Source: Roseibaca calidilacus (GTDB lineage: Bacteria > Pseudomonadota > Alphaproteobacteria > Rhodobacterales > Rhodobacteraceae). From it: a stretch of 64,000 bases of DNA. Shown one piece after another: positions 24,682 through 34,494 of the stretch. The translations under genes and the position numbers were made by a program. Where the stretch lies: contig NZ_FBYC01000004.1 of the NCBI RefSeq assembly GCF_001517585.1, forward strand, positions 2,251,501 to 2,315,500. The letters are read 5' to 3'. Numbering within the stretch: the first letter of the stretch is position 1; each line of letters begins with the position of its first letter. The notes below the pieces were generated by a model. That model did no database searches. It saw only the letters and a program-made list of their open reading frames with translations, and was not told where the DNA came from.

Positions 24682-25275
24682 TTATGCCCGGCCCGGCGTC
24701 GTAGACAGCAATCGCGGATCCACCCCGATACGGTCCAGCGCGGCATTCCACAGCCGATCAGCGGCGATGCCATAAAGCAACCCCGCATCGGCGCGGCATG
24801 TCAGCCAGCCGCCAGCGCGCAATTCGCTTTCCAACTGGCCCGGCCCCCAACCGGCATAGCCCAAGGCCAGCCGCACTTCGGCAGGTCCCTGCCCGCGCGC
24901 GATCTGGGCCAGAATATCCAAAGATGTGCTGAGTGCGGCGAAATCTGTCACCCCAAGGCTGGGATCGGCGGCATACACATCGGGCGTGTGCAGCACGAAC
25001 CCCCGAGAGCTTTCGACAGGGCCGCCGAAATAGACCGGGTCATCGGCCTGCGCGGGCGGATCGCCCAAGCCGCTATACGCGCCCTGCACCGGAATATCCA
25101 AGGTTTGCAGCAGCGTCCCGAAAGTCAGATCGGGCAAGGGCTTGTTCACGATCAACCCCATCGCACCTTCGTCGGAATGCGCGCATAGGAAAACAACCGA
25201 ATGCGCGAAACGCGGGTCGGGCATACCCGGCATGGCAATCAGCAAATGTCCCCTCAGGGTTTCAGCTTGGCTCAT
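24682..25275 (-). CDS. YqgE/AlgH family protein
   Basis: A 197-residue protein of the UPF0301 (YqgE/AlgH) family. The landmarks GHLLIAMPGMPDPRFAHSVV, GAMGLIVNKPL, VYFGGPVESSRGFVLH and LGYAGWGPGQLESEL are all present. The fold is known, but the biochemical role is not; AlgH was linked to alginate regulation in Pseudomonas. The ATG at 25273-25275 (MSQAETLRG) fits family N-termini. It lies 59 bp upstream of the NYN gene on the same strand and is divergent from the DsbD-alpha gene. Confidence 0.92.
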   Translation of the reverse strand: MSQAETLRGHLLIAMPGMPDPRFAHSVVFLCAHSDEGAMGLIVNKPLPDLTFGTLLQTLDIPVQGAYSGLGDPPAQADDPVYFGGPVESSRGFVLHTPDVYAADPSLGVTDFAALSTSLDILAQIARGQGPAEVRLALGYAGWGPGQLESELRAGGWLTCRADAGLLYGIAADRLWNAALDRIGVDPRLLSTTPGRA

Positions 25276-25398
25276 GCGGACAGGATGCCCCAGCAAAACG
25301 GCAGTTGCAAAGCCTCTGTTGCCGCGCGGTTGCCGGCAAACGCCGCTCTCGCCATTTTGTGACTTTCAATCCGCCGCCAGACCGGGGATGACAATCTC

Positions 25399-26220
25399 AT
25401 GCTTACTTTGCGAAACATAACCGGCCTTGCCCTGTGCGCCGCGCTTTGGGCGACCGCCCCCGCCACGGCGCAAACGCTCCGCCCGTCCGATATTGTCGCG
25501 GGCGAAATTCGGCAGGGCTGGCGCACCGAGGATGGCACGATCATGGCCGCGTTGCATCTGCGGCTGGCGCGGAACTGGATCACCTATTGGCGGCATCCCG
25601 GCGAAAGCGGCATTCCGCCGCGTCTGGATTTGTCAGGGTCGGACAACTTGGCCGGTGCACGGCTGCATTGGCCCGCGCCGCGCCTGTTTACCAAAGCTGG
25701 CTACCTGAGCATTGGATACGCAGATGAGCTTGTCTTGCCGCTGGAACTGACACCGGCGCGCAGGGGCCAGCCCATTGGCCTGCGCATGGCGCTTAGCATC
25801 GGGGTGTGTGATGATGTCTGCATTCCGGTAGACATGGATTTCGCGGTCGCGCTGGATGGGCGCGGCGGGCCGGATCGCGCCATTCGGCAAGCGTTGGCGC
25901 GTCAGCCTGCAAGCGCGCGCGCGGCCGGTCTGTCCGACCTGAGTTGCGAGTTCCAACCCGCGCGCAAGGGCATGCATCTGACCGCGCGTTGGACCATCCC
26001 GCAGCAGCCCGGTGACGAATTCATCCTGCTGGAAATGCCGGACAGTGCATGGCGGGTGCAAACCATGCCCACAACCCGCGCGGGCGGGCAATTGTCAGGG
26101 CAGGCCATGCTGCACGCCCGCAAAGGACAGGTCGCCGCCATTGACCGCAGCGCCATTCGGATGACGCTTATCACCCAAGACGGCACGTTCGAACATCAGG
26201 GCTGTTCGCTGACCCGCTGA
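25399..26220 (+). CDS. Periplasmic DsbD-alpha-like domain protein
   Basis: A 273-residue exported protein with a signal peptide (residues 1-25, ends TATA-Q). Its mature part resembles the N-terminal alpha domain of DsbD/ScsB, the periplasmic module that hands reducing power to partners. The redox pair is GVCDDVCIP (CxxxC), and WRHPGESGIPPRLDLSGSDN is typical. Unlike full DsbD there is no transmembrane or C-terminal thioredoxin domain, so it depends on a separate membrane electron donor such as CcdA. Its 3' end overlaps the RND pump gene antisense by 25 bp. Confidence 0.8.
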   Translation: MLTLRNITGLALCAALWATAPATAQTLRPSDIVAGEIRQGWRTEDGTIMAALHLRLARNWITYWRHPGESGIPPRLDLSGSDNLAGARLHWPAPRLFTKAGYLSIGYADELVLPLELTPARRGQPIGLRMALSIGVCDDVCIPVDMDFAVALDGRGGPDRAIRQALARQPASARAAGLSDLSCEFQPARKGMHLTARWTIPQQPGDEFILLEMPDSAWRVQTMPTTRAGGQLSGQAMLHARKGQVAAIDRSAIRMTLITQDGTFEHQGCSLTR

Positions 26221-29200
26221 GCGCGGCGCTCTGCCAGCAGGACCGCAACTGCGCCTGCCACCCAGACCACCGCCAACAGCCCAGCCGCCCCACCAATGGC
26301 CAGAACAAGGGCCGTGCGCAGCGGGTCGCCCCATCCGGACAGCCCGGACAGCAGACTCGGCAGCGCACCGCTCCAGATGGTCCAGCCCAGTGTAACCGCC
26401 AGCCAGCCCATGACCCCCAGCGCCGCCACCCTTGGAAACTGGCCGATGCCGCCTTGCGGCTGTGTCAGTGCGCGCGACAGCGAGGTGAACAGCCGCCGCA
26501 CATCATGCCCGATGGCCAGTAGCGCGGGCACCAGCAGCAGCACAATCACCATGCCAAAGCCAAGCCCGTAGACCAGCGTGATAACGGTCGGCTTCAGGAA
26601 TGCCGCTTGGGTCGATGCCTCGAACAAGAGCGGCATCAACCCCAGAACTGTCGTCAGCGTGGTCAGGATAACCGGGCGCAAGCGGTCGCAAGCGGCGTCG
26701 ATGATGGACGGAATCAGCCCACGGTCGCGGGCGTATTGGTCCACCGTCGTCACCAACACGATGGAATCGTTGATGATGATCCCCGCCATGCCCATGATCC
26801 CCACGATAGAGAACATCGACATGGCCATGTCCCATGACATATGCCCATAGATCACCCCGATCAGGCCAAAGGGGATGACCGCCATCACCACAAAAGGCCG
26901 CATCCAGCTGGAAAAGACCCATGCCAGTGTCAGGTAGATCAGGATCAGGCACAGCCCCAAGCCGATAGCGGCATCGGTCAGGAATTCGCGTTCCTGTTCG
27001 GCCTGTCCCGACAGCCGCGTGGCAATCCCGAAATCGGCTTCCAGAGCGGGCAGGATCTGGTTTTGCAGCGCCAAGGTCACTTCGCGCGCGCGGGCCGGGT
27101 CATCTTCGGACAGATCGCCCGAGACGGTCACAACACGCGCCCCGTTTTCACGCAGAACGCGGCTGAAACCCTGCCGTTCCGTGACCGACACAATGTCCCC
27201 CAGCAGCACATAATTGCCACTGGGCGAGCGCATTTGCATACTGTCCAGAAAATCGGCGGCGCGTTCGGTCTCTGGCAGTTCCACGCGCACACGGCCCGTG
27301 CGCAGACCGTCCGGGAAGGTCGCGGCTTCTATTCCCGTCAGCCGATTGCGCAACTCGCGCGCAAGGCTGTCTATCGTAAAGCCCAGCGCCTGGCCCTGCG
27401 GTGTCAGTTCCAGCACCAATTCGGGCTTGTCATAGGGTAGATTGTCATCAAGCCCGGTAATCTCGGGGTATGGCGCAAGTGCGGCGCGCAGCGCTTCGGA
27501 CGCCGCTTTCAACGTTTCCGCGTCGCCCCCCGTCAGGTCCACCGACACCCCGTCGCCACCGGGGCCAGAGCCCCATGAGCGGAAGCTGAATTCCTCTAGC
27601 TGCGGATGGCGCGTGACCATGTCTTGCAGCTGTGATGCAAAGGCAAAGCTGGTAATCGGGCGCAGATCGGCATCGACAAGGTCGATAGAGATACCGCCCA
27701 GCAGGTCACCATCCTTGTTTTCGGCACTGGCCAGCGGACGGCCTGCATTGCCACCCACTTCGACCATGGCGAAGGTGATCGGGTTAATGCCGCTTTCGTC
27801 CTCTATCTGCGCGGCCAGTTCATCCGACGCACGCTGCAATTCGCGCAACATCTCTATCGTGTCGTCGCGGGTCGCGCCGTCATTCATGACGATATTGCCG
27901 GTAATCGACCCCTGTTCCGGCGGGTTGAAGAACCGAAACGGCAAGTCCCCCCGCACCAGATGGGCCGCTTGCACCGCCAAAAGCGCGACCAACCCGGCCA
28001 GCACCGGGTAGCGCGCCAGCACGACCAGTTGCATCAGCGGGCGGAAGGCGTTTTCGCGCATCCACCGAAAGCCTTTGTTGACCTGCCGCGACGGCCAGTC
28101 ATACCAGCTTTCCTTCAACCCTGCGGCGATGGAGTGCGCCATATGGTTGGGCAGGATCAGAAAACACTCGACCAAGGACGCCAGCAGCACCGCGATCACG
28201 GTTAGCGGAATATCGGCAATCAGCGTGCCGAAACGCCCCCCCACAAGAATAAGCGCGCCAAAGGCCAGAACCGTGGTGACGGTGGCTGCAAAAACCGGCT
28301 GCGCCATGCGGGTTGCTGCGTTTTCCGCTGCCTGCGCCGGGGTTTCACCCAGCTCGCGCGCGCGGTAATCGGCGTGTTCGCCCACCACGATGGCGTCATC
28401 CACCACAATCCCCAGCGTGATGATAAGCGCGAAAAGCGAGATCATGTTGAAGCTGAGGCCCAGCATATACATGACCGCAATCGCCGCCATCATGGCCGCG
28501 GGAATGCCTGCCGCCACCCAGAACGCGGTGCGCGCGTTCAAAAACAGGAACAACAGCACCACGACAAGACCAAGACCCATCACCGCGTTGCTGACCAACA
28601 GGTTGATCCGGCCAGAGATGAACTCTGCCCGGGTAGAGACCAGTTCTATGCTGGTGCCTTCGGGCAAGGTGCGGTTCATCTGCTCGGCGATTTCCGCGAC
28701 CTGCGCCTGAATGGCAATCGCGTCACCTTGTTGCGAGCGGTCCACCCGCAGCGTGATTGCGGGGTCGGGGCCAACGAAAAAGGCGCGGTCGCGGCTGATA
28801 TCGCTTTTTTCCACGCGGGCAATATCGCCCACGGTCAGCACGGACCCGTCGGGCCGCGTGCGCAAGGCGACCTCTGCGATTTCTGTCGCAGAGCGGCGCT
28901 CAACCCCGGTGCGCACCCGCGCGGCCCCAGAGGCCACGTCGCCGGTCGGATCGGTGCTGACGGTTTCGGCAATCGCCTGCGAGATTTCGGCCATCGTCAC
29001 GTCATGTTCGATCAGGTTGCGGCTGGGCACCTCGACCATCACTTCGGCACTGGCCACGCCGCGCACTGTGGTGCGGGTAATCCCGGCGTCATACAGCCGG
29101 GCCGCGAATTCGTCGGCAAAGCGGGCAAGCTGCTCGGTGGCCACAGGGCCGCTGACCACCACATTCGTTACGCGATCCGACCAGTTGGACCGGCGTGTTT

Positions 29201-29624
29201 GCGGGTCTTCCACATCTTCGGGCAGGTTCGAGATTGCATCAATCGCATCCTGCACGTCATTATTCGCGCGCGACATGTCCCAGCCGGTTTCAAACTCCAG
29301 CGTGAAACTGGCACGGCCTTCGCGCGATTCGGCGCTGACCTCTGTCACGCCCTCGACCGCTTGCAAAGCCGGGCTGACAAGTTCCACCACGGCGCGGTCG
29401 ATATCTTCGGCCCCGGCACCGGGCCACGGGATATCGACACGGATGTTGTCGACCACCACATCGGGGAAGAACTGCGCGCGCATCTGCGGAATCGCGGCCA
29501 GCCCCAGCACGATCATGATAACCAGCAGCAGGTTGGCGGCGGTCTTGTGCCGGGTAAAATAGCGGAAAATGCCGATCGCCCGAACCGACAGGCGCTGACG
29601 ATGGGAAGTTTTCTCTGCGCTCAT
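26196..29624 (-). CDS. RND-family efflux pump, inner-membrane permease
   Basis: A 1142-residue proton-driven exporter of the AcrB/HAE1-like class. It has the family's two halves, each with one membrane span, a large periplasmic loop and a cluster of spans. Motifs include VVVDNIRVDIPWPGAGAEDI near the start, VDDAIVVGEHADYRARELGE in the first half and GIIINDSIVLVTTVDQYARD in the second. It pumps drugs, metals or lipids out through an outer-membrane channel. It follows its adaptor gene by 3 bp; no outer-membrane factor is encoded nearby. The substrate is not predictable by eye. Confidence 0.92.
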   Translation of the reverse strand: MSAEKTSHRQRLSVRAIGIFRYFTRHKTAANLLLVIMIVLGLAAIPQMRAQFFPDVVVDNIRVDIPWPGAGAEDIDRAVVELVSPALQAVEGVTEVSAESREGRASFTLEFETGWDMSRANNDVQDAIDAISNLPEDVEDPQTRRSNWSDRVTNVVVSGPVATEQLARFADEFAARLYDAGITRTTVRGVASAEVMVEVPSRNLIEHDVTMAEISQAIAETVSTDPTGDVASGAARVRTGVERRSATEIAEVALRTRPDGSVLTVGDIARVEKSDISRDRAFFVGPDPAITLRVDRSQQGDAIAIQAQVAEIAEQMNRTLPEGTSIELVSTRAEFISGRINLLVSNAVMGLGLVVVLLFLFLNARTAFWVAAGIPAAMMAAIAVMYMLGLSFNMISLFALIITLGIVVDDAIVVGEHADYRARELGETPAQAAENAATRMAQPVFAATVTTVLAFGALILVGGRFGTLIADIPLTVIAVLLASLVECFLILPNHMAHSIAAGLKESWYDWPSRQVNKGFRWMRENAFRPLMQLVVLARYPVLAGLVALLAVQAAHLVRGDLPFRFFNPPEQGSITGNIVMNDGATRDDTIEMLRELQRASDELAAQIEDESGINPITFAMVEVGGNAGRPLASAENKDGDLLGGISIDLVDADLRPITSFAFASQLQDMVTRHPQLEEFSFRSWGSGPGGDGVSVDLTGGDAETLKAASEALRAALAPYPEITGLDDNLPYDKPELVLELTPQGQALGFTIDSLARELRNRLTGIEAATFPDGLRTGRVRVELPETERAADFLDSMQMRSPSGNYVLLGDIVSVTERQGFSRVLRENGARVVTVSGDLSEDDPARAREVTLALQNQILPALEADFGIATRLSGQAEQEREFLTDAAIGLGLCLILIYLTLAWVFSSWMRPFVVMAVIPFGLIGVIYGHMSWDMAMSMFSIVGIMGMAGIIINDSIVLVTTVDQYARDRGLIPSIIDAACDRLRPVILTTLTTVLGLMPLLFEASTQAAFLKPTVITLVYGLGFGMVIVLLLVPALLAIGHDVRRLFTSLSRALTQPQGGIGQFPRVAALGVMGWLAVTLGWTIWSGALPSLLSGLSGWGDPLRTALVLAIGGAAGLLAVVWVAGAVAVLLAERRAQRVSEQP

Positions 29625-29627
29625 GGT

Positions 29628-31103
29628 TTATCCCCCACGGCGGGCAGCGCCGCTTTCCAGCCGTTCCAGTGTTTGCGCGGGCACGCTGTCTTGCGACAAC
29701 TGGGTAATCAGCCGCGCGCGCACCTGTTCGGGCATCCGCGTGTTGCCTTCGACCTGCGCAATCAGGCGCGCCCGGCGTTCGGGGTCCAGAGTGACCATGT
29801 TCGGCTCGTCTGGCTGCAACTGCCCGTCAGCGTCTTGCCGCAAGGGGCGCACCAGAATGCCCGCGCCCAGCATCGGGCCGACCTCGCGGACAACCTCTAG
29901 CCCGGCAAGCGCGCTGGCCTCGACGATCACGTCGTCGCCTTGACGGCGCAAAACCGTGGCGGGCCGGGCGCTCAGGCGGTTGTCGTCGTCAATCACCAAC
30001 ACCTCTCCGCCGACCGTGATGGCGCTGGCCGGAAGCAGCGCGACATCGTCCAGCGCAGGTTCGGACAGGCGCACCGTCACGAAATCGCCGGGGCGAAAGC
30101 CGCGCGGATTGGCCAGTTCCACGAAAACCTCGCGCCCGCTTTGGCCGGTGGTCACCGTGGCAGAGGCGCGCACCAAGCGACCGGGCGATGTTATTTCATA
30201 CCCTGCCACTTCCAGTGCGATCCGCGCGTCAGCATCGCGCAAACGCCCGTCATCGTCGATCAGGCGCAGGTATTGCGCGGTCGACACGCGCACGGACACT
30301 TCCAAGGCCTCTGGGTCGATAATTCGGGCAAGTTGTTCGCTGGTGTTCACAAGCCGCCCTTCAACCAGTGAAACATCGGCCAAGGTGCCGGAAATACCCG
30401 CGCGAACGGTCGTGTCGGCCAAACGGCGTTCGGCCTCTGACACAGTAATCTTCTGGCGGTCCAAGGCCGTGCGCGCCTGATCGACGCGCGCTTCGGCGCT
30501 GGCCTGCGCCTGTTTGCGGCCCACCAAAGATTGGCGGGCAGAGGCGACAGCCAATTCTGCTTCTTCCAGCGCAGCTTCGGTGGTCACGCCGCGTTCGGTC
30601 AGGTCCAAGCGCCGCGCCAGCGCGCGCGCGCGCAGATCAAACTGTGCTTGGGTGGCTGCGACATCCTCTGCCGCAAGGGTCAGGGCGCGTTCGGCCTCTC
30701 GCAGCTCGGCATCAGCGCGGGCCAGATCGCTTTGGGCCAAGGCCAGTTCGGCTTCGGCATCTGCCGGGTCCACGCGGAACAGCATCTGTCCGGCCTGCAC
30801 TTCTGCCCCGTCCTCGACGCCATCACCCAGTTCTATGATTCGCCCGCCAACGGGCGCGCGCAATTCCAGCGTGCGTTGACTGCGCACTTCGCCGAAAGCG
30901 GACAAGACAGGCTGCACCTGCCCCGGTGACACCGTCACGGCGCGCACGGTGAACACCCGTTCGCGCGCTTCGCCCCCGCGCCCGCCAGAGTCCTCTGCCC
31001 GGCTTTGAATGGCGCCGACCAAGGTTGCCCCGGCATAGGCCAAGGCCGAAACCGACACAGCGGCCAAGAACAAGCCCAAAAGGCTACGGGTCAGAAAACG
31101 CAT
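29628..31103 (-). CDS. RND efflux pump periplasmic adaptor (HlyD/MFP family)
   Basis: A 491-residue adaptor bridging the RND pump to an outer-membrane channel. It has an N-terminal membrane anchor (residues ~7-30), a lipoyl/barrel-sandwich motif (ELRAPVGGRIIELGDGVEDGAEVQAG), a very long coiled-coil hairpin (~residues 110-225, repeats of AEAELALAQSDLARADAELR type) and a beta-barrel. The C-terminal ~60 residues (EGNTRMPEQVRARLITQLSQ) are an extra amphipathic tail. Upstream and coupled to the pump gene. Confidence 0.9.
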   Translation of the reverse strand: MRFLTRSLLGLFLAAVSVSALAYAGATLVGAIQSRAEDSGGRGGEARERVFTVRAVTVSPGQVQPVLSAFGEVRSQRTLELRAPVGGRIIELGDGVEDGAEVQAGQMLFRVDPADAEAELALAQSDLARADAELREAERALTLAAEDVAATQAQFDLRARALARRLDLTERGVTTEAALEEAELAVASARQSLVGRKQAQASAEARVDQARTALDRQKITVSEAERRLADTTVRAGISGTLADVSLVEGRLVNTSEQLARIIDPEALEVSVRVSTAQYLRLIDDDGRLRDADARIALEVAGYEITSPGRLVRASATVTTGQSGREVFVELANPRGFRPGDFVTVRLSEPALDDVALLPASAITVGGEVLVIDDDNRLSARPATVLRRQGDDVIVEASALAGLEVVREVGPMLGAGILVRPLRQDADGQLQPDEPNMVTLDPERRARLIAQVEGNTRMPEQVRARLITQLSQDSVPAQTLERLESGAARRGG

Positions 31104-31178
31104 GGCTACTCCAAGTTGGCTACACCCTTTACGCGCCGCGCGCGCAGATGGTTCAACCTGCTATAACGCCGCAGCCGG

Positions 31179-31721
31179 TCATTTCCGTCGCAAATGTTCG
31201 TCCAGACGGGGAAATATCTCGACAAAGTTACAGGGGCGGTGGCGATAATCGAATTGTTTGGACAGAATTTCGTCCCAAGCATCCTTGCAGGCCCCCGGCG
31301 ATCCGGGCAGCGCGAACAGGTAAGTTCCCTGCGCAACGCCCGCACAAGCGCGCGACTGGATGGCCGATGTGCCGATCTTCTGCATGGAAACGATGGTAAA
31401 CACCGTGCCAAACGCCTCGATTTCCTTCTCATAGACATCGCGGTGGGCTTCGACCGTCACGTCCCGCCCCGTCAGCCCGGTGCCGCCGGTGGTCAGGATG
31501 GCATCAATCCCGTCATCCGCGCACCAGTCGCGCAGTTTGGCCGCAATCTGGTCGCGTTCATCGCGGACAATGTCGCGCGCGGCCAGCAGATGGCCCGCCG
31601 CGTCAATGCGCCCGGCCAGCACGTCGCCCGATTTGTCATCGGCCAGCGCCCGCGTGTCGGACACGGTCAGCACGGCGAAACGCACAGGCATGAAGGGTTT
31701 TTCGGGGTCGATGCGGCTCAT
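31179..31721 (-). CDS. moaB: Molybdopterin adenylyltransferase-like MoaB
   Basis: A 180-residue MoaB/Mog-type protein of molybdenum cofactor synthesis that adenylylates molybdopterin before metal insertion. Landmarks: FAVLTVSDTRALADDKSG, ILTTGGTGLTGRDVT (the MPT-binding loop) and FALPGSPGACKDAWDEIL. The start is the ATG at 31719-31721, which overlaps the stop of the preceding uracil-glycosylase-like gene in an ATGA, indicating co-transcription. Confidence 0.92.
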   Translation of the reverse strand: MSRIDPEKPFMPVRFAVLTVSDTRALADDKSGDVLAGRIDAAGHLLAARDIVRDERDQIAAKLRDWCADDGIDAILTTGGTGLTGRDVTVEAHRDVYEKEIEAFGTVFTIVSMQKIGTSAIQSRACAGVAQGTYLFALPGSPGACKDAWDEILSKQFDYRHRPCNFVEIFPRLDEHLRRK

Positions 31722-32548
31722 GGCAGTTCTCTCAGCTTGGCTTGCAGGGATAAAAGGTCGGCCCAAGCGTCGCGTTTGGCCGCCGGGTTGCGCAGCAGGT
31801 AGGCAGGGTGCAGCATCGGGATGGTCGGACGCCCCAGAACGCTTGTCCACTCCCCCCGCTCTTTGGTGATGCGCACGTCACGTTCCAGCAAAGTGCTGGC
31901 GGAAATGCGGCCCATCAAGATCAGGATGTCGGGGTCCGCCAATTCGATATGGCGCAGCACGAAAGGCCGCATCATCGCGCGTTCTTCGGTCGAGGGGTCG
32001 CGGTTCTGCGGCGGACGCCATGGCAGGATATTGGTGATATAAAGCGCCTTTTTCGGGTCCGGCTGGTCGCGGCGCTGGCCAATTGCGGCGAACATGCGGT
32101 CCAGCATCTGCCCCGCATCGCCCACAAAGGGCTTTCCGACACGGTCCTCTTCGCGGCCCGGCGCTTCGCCCACGATCATCACGCGCGCCCCGCGCATCCC
32201 ATCGCTGAACACAAGGTTGCGCGCCCCGCGCTTCAACTCGCAATGTTCGAACGCGGCCATCGCGGCTTGCAGCGCATCCAGATCATGCGCTGCCTGCGCC
32301 ATGGTTTGCGCATCCGCCACCGGGTCTGGCTGCGGGGCCTCTGCCAGCGGGGCTGCCGCGACCGGGGCAGGTTTGGGCTTTTCCAGCTTGGCGGGCAGGT
32401 CATACCGGTTAACCGGCGCATCGCAAATCGCATCGGTTGCGCCAAGCTCTGCCTGCCACGCCAGATAGGCGCGCGCCAGATGCCAGTCGTCTTGCCATGC
32501 CGATTCCATGCGCAACAGGTAGCGCGCCCGCGCGCCAAGGGAAAGCAC
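31718..32548 (-). CDS. Uracil-DNA glycosylase family 4-like protein
   Basis: A 276-residue protein. The C-terminal ~180 residues are a UDG superfamily domain: [20 protein letters not shown] (motif A), [11 protein letters not shown] and [15 protein letters not shown] (motif B, His). It would excise uracil from DNA. Family-4 enzymes hold a 4Fe-4S cluster with four Cys; here only Cys103 remains, the others being Lys106, Trp177 and Met193 in my alignment. The first ~90 residues are a Pro/Ala-rich linker. I use a GTG start (32546-32548) with AGGG upstream; ATG 32507-32509 is possible. It overlaps moaB by four bases. Confidence 0.8.
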   Translation of the reverse strand: MLSLGARARYLLRMESAWQDDWHLARAYLAWQAELGATDAICDAPVNRYDLPAKLEKPKPAPVAAAPLAEAPQPDPVADAQTMAQAAHDLDALQAAMAAFEHCELKRGARNLVFSDGMRGARVMIVGEAPGREEDRVGKPFVGDAGQMLDRMFAAIGQRRDQPDPKKALYITNILPWRPPQNRDPSTEERAMMRPFVLRHIELADPDILILMGRISASTLLERDVRITKERGEWTSVLGRPTIPMLHPAYLLRNPAAKRDAWADLLSLQAKLRELP

Positions 32549-32618
32549 GCGGTTTACCCTTGCCGCATGGGGGCTGGGTTTCTATACCCGTGGCGCTGTC
32601 CCATTGCGCGAGTGGCCC

Positions 32619-33587
32619 ATGACATTTACCCAAGATCACCTTCTGGGCATTGAACATCTGCACCCGGTCGAGATTACGACTATTCTTGATCTGGCGCAGG
32701 ACTATGTCGCGCTGAACCGCAGCGCCGAAAAGCATGGCCGCGCGCTAGAAGGCATGACCCAGATCAACATGTTCTTCGAGAATTCGACCCGCACACAAGC
32801 CAGCTTTGAATTGGCGGGCAAGCGTCTGGGTGCGGATGTGATGAATATGTCCATGGCGCAATCCAGCCTGAAAAAGGGCGAAACGCTGATCGACACCGCG
32901 CTGACGCTGAACGCCATGCACCCGGACCTTCTGGTGGTGCGCCATGGCAATTCCGGCGCGGTGGACCTGCTGGCGCAAAAGGTGAATTGCGCGGTGCTGA
33001 ACGCGGGCGACGGCAAGCATGAACACCCCACGCAGGCGCTGCTGGATGCGCTGACCATTCGCCGCGCCAAGGGGCGGCTGCACCGGCTGACCGTGGCAAT
33101 CTGCGGCGACATTGCCCATAGCCGGGTCGCGCGTTCGAATCTGATCTTGCTGGGCAAGATGGAAAACCGCGTGCGCCTTGTCGGCCCCGGCACCCTGATG
33201 CCAAAAGGGGTCGAGGAATTTGGCGTCGAGGTGTTCGACGACATGAAAGCCGGGCTTGAAGGCGCCGATGTGGTGATGATGCTGCGCCTGCAACGCGAGC
33301 GGATGGATGGGGGCTTCGTGCCGTCAGAGCGCGAGTATTTCCACCGCTACGGGTTGGACGCGGAAAAGCTGGCCTATGCCAAGCCCGACGCGATTGTCAT
33401 GCATCCCGGCCCGATGAACCGGGGCGTGGAAATTGACGGCGCGATTGCCGATGACATCAACCGTTCTGTCATTCAGGAACAGGTGGAAATGGGCGTCGCG
33501 GTGCGCATGGCGGCGATGGACCTGCTGGCGCAGAACTTGCGCCGCCGCCGCGAACGCGACCGATTGCGGAGGATCGGCCATGAATGA
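32619..33587 (+). CDS. pyrB: Aspartate carbamoyltransferase catalytic subunit
   Basis: A 322-residue enzyme that condenses carbamoyl phosphate with aspartate in pyrimidine synthesis. The carbamoyl-phosphate loop [12 protein letters not shown], the KKGET loop (residues ~75-80) and [12 protein letters not shown] near the C-terminus are intact. The start is ATG 32619 ([10 protein letters not shown]). It overlaps the next gene by 8 bp and is followed by a dihydroorotase-like gene after two small membrane proteins, as expected for the class of ATCase that assembles with a dihydroorotase homologue. Confidence 0.95.
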   Translation: MTFTQDHLLGIEHLHPVEITTILDLAQDYVALNRSAEKHGRALEGMTQINMFFENSTRTQASFELAGKRLGADVMNMSMAQSSLKKGETLIDTALTLNAMHPDLLVVRHGNSGAVDLLAQKVNCAVLNAGDGKHEHPTQALLDALTIRRAKGRLHRLTVAICGDIAHSRVARSNLILLGKMENRVRLVGPGTLMPKGVEEFGVEVFDDMKAGLEGADVVMMLRLQRERMDGGFVPSEREYFHRYGLDAEKLAYAKPDAIVMHPGPMNRGVEIDGAIADDINRSVIQEQVEMGVAVRMAAMDLLAQNLRRRRERDRLRRIGHE

Positions 33588-34047
33588 GCAGATCGAAACC
33601 CGTCCCGACACCGACGACATTCCGCTGGAACCGGGCGAGAAACTGCTGCGCGAAATTCGGTCGGACAAAGGCCGCTACTGGCGCGATCATGGTGTGCTGG
33701 GCGTGCTGGGCATGGTCGGCGCGGGCGTGGTGCTTTGGGCCATCGGGTCGCCCTATGCCGCGATTGGCGCGCTGGGGGCGGTGCTGGCGCTGGCTGTGCG
33801 GGGCGCGTGGCTGTATACCGAGCAGATGAAATTCCGCTGGCGGCTGACCAATATGCGGCTGATCGGGCCGGGCGGGCGCAGTGTTTATCTGCTGGAACTG
33901 GACAAGGTGCGCCGCCTGATGGGCGATATTCAGGTTATCACCAAGGCGGGTGACAAATACCTGATAAAGCATATCGACCGCGCCGATCAGGTTGTGGCGG
34001 ATATAGAAGCCGCGCGCCTGAAACGCTCCAAGCGCAAGGGAGTGTAA
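33580..34047 (+). CDS. Membrane protein with bacterial PH-like domain (first of pair)
   Basis: A 155-residue protein. Residues ~38-72 hold two hydrophobic spans ([18 protein letters not shown], then [16 protein letters not shown]), followed by a cytosolic strand-rich part: [20 protein letters not shown] and [19 protein letters not shown], the pattern of bacterial PH (bPH/YdbT-like) domains. It begins inside the last codons of pyrB and precedes a related small protein, so it is translated with the pyrimidine genes. Function unknown; a lipid or membrane-partner scaffold is a guess. Confidence 0.6.
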   Translation: MNEQIETRPDTDDIPLEPGEKLLREIRSDKGRYWRDHGVLGVLGMVGAGVVLWAIGSPYAAIGALGAVLALAVRGAWLYTEQMKFRWRLTNMRLIGPGGRSVYLLELDKVRRLMGDIQVITKAGDKYLIKHIDRADQVVADIEAARLKRSKRKGV

Positions 34048-34050
34048 GCC

Positions 34051-34482
34051 GTGACGCAGATCACCCTGCACCCCGGAGAGCAGCTTGTCGCACGGGTGCC
34101 GCAGGACCGTGAAATCGCGATCCTGTTCGAAGCGCTAATGGCCAGCCTAGGGCTGATGGCGCTGACCGCCGGTTTTCTTGTATTCGATACCGTGCAGGGC
34201 AATGTGAAAGAAGGCTCTTCCATCGGCACGCTGGTGACGCTGGGCTTTCTGTTCGGCCCGATTGCCGCGCAACGGCTGATGCGGCCCATGCCGGTTTACT
34301 GGCTGACCGACCGCCGCCTTGTGCTGGACCAGAACACAGAGGTCGCGCTGTCGGACATTCGCCGTATCCGCGTCTGGCTGACAGGGCTAAACCTGCGCAC
34401 CGACCGCCAAAGCTATGCGATCAACATGTTGGCCAACCCCACTGCCGTGGCCGCCCTGTTGCGCGACACGATTGCTAGATAA
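34051..34482 (+). CDS. Membrane protein with bacterial PH-like domain (second of pair)
   Basis: A 143-residue protein with a GTG start at 34051-34053. It has the same plan as its neighbour: an LHPGEQLVARV opening, two hydrophobic spans (about residues 24-45 and 58-72) and a strand pattern (VYWLTDRRLVLDQNTEVALS, DIRRIRVWL) like a bPH domain. The pair probably arose by duplication. It sits 3 bp after the first gene and 12 bp before the pyrC-like gene. Function unknown. Confidence 0.6.
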   Translation: MTQITLHPGEQLVARVPQDREIAILFEALMASLGLMALTAGFLVFDTVQGNVKEGSSIGTLVTLGFLFGPIAAQRLMRPMPVYWLTDRRLVLDQNTEVALSDIRRIRVWLTGLNLRTDRQSYAINMLANPTAVAALLRDTIAR

Positions 34483-34494
34483 GGAAAACTGCTG

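Noticed and set aside
28374-29900. A 508-residue plus-strand open frame inside the RND pump gene
   Set aside because: It is antisense to highly conserved RND sequence and is rich in His/Arg/Gly; not protein-like.
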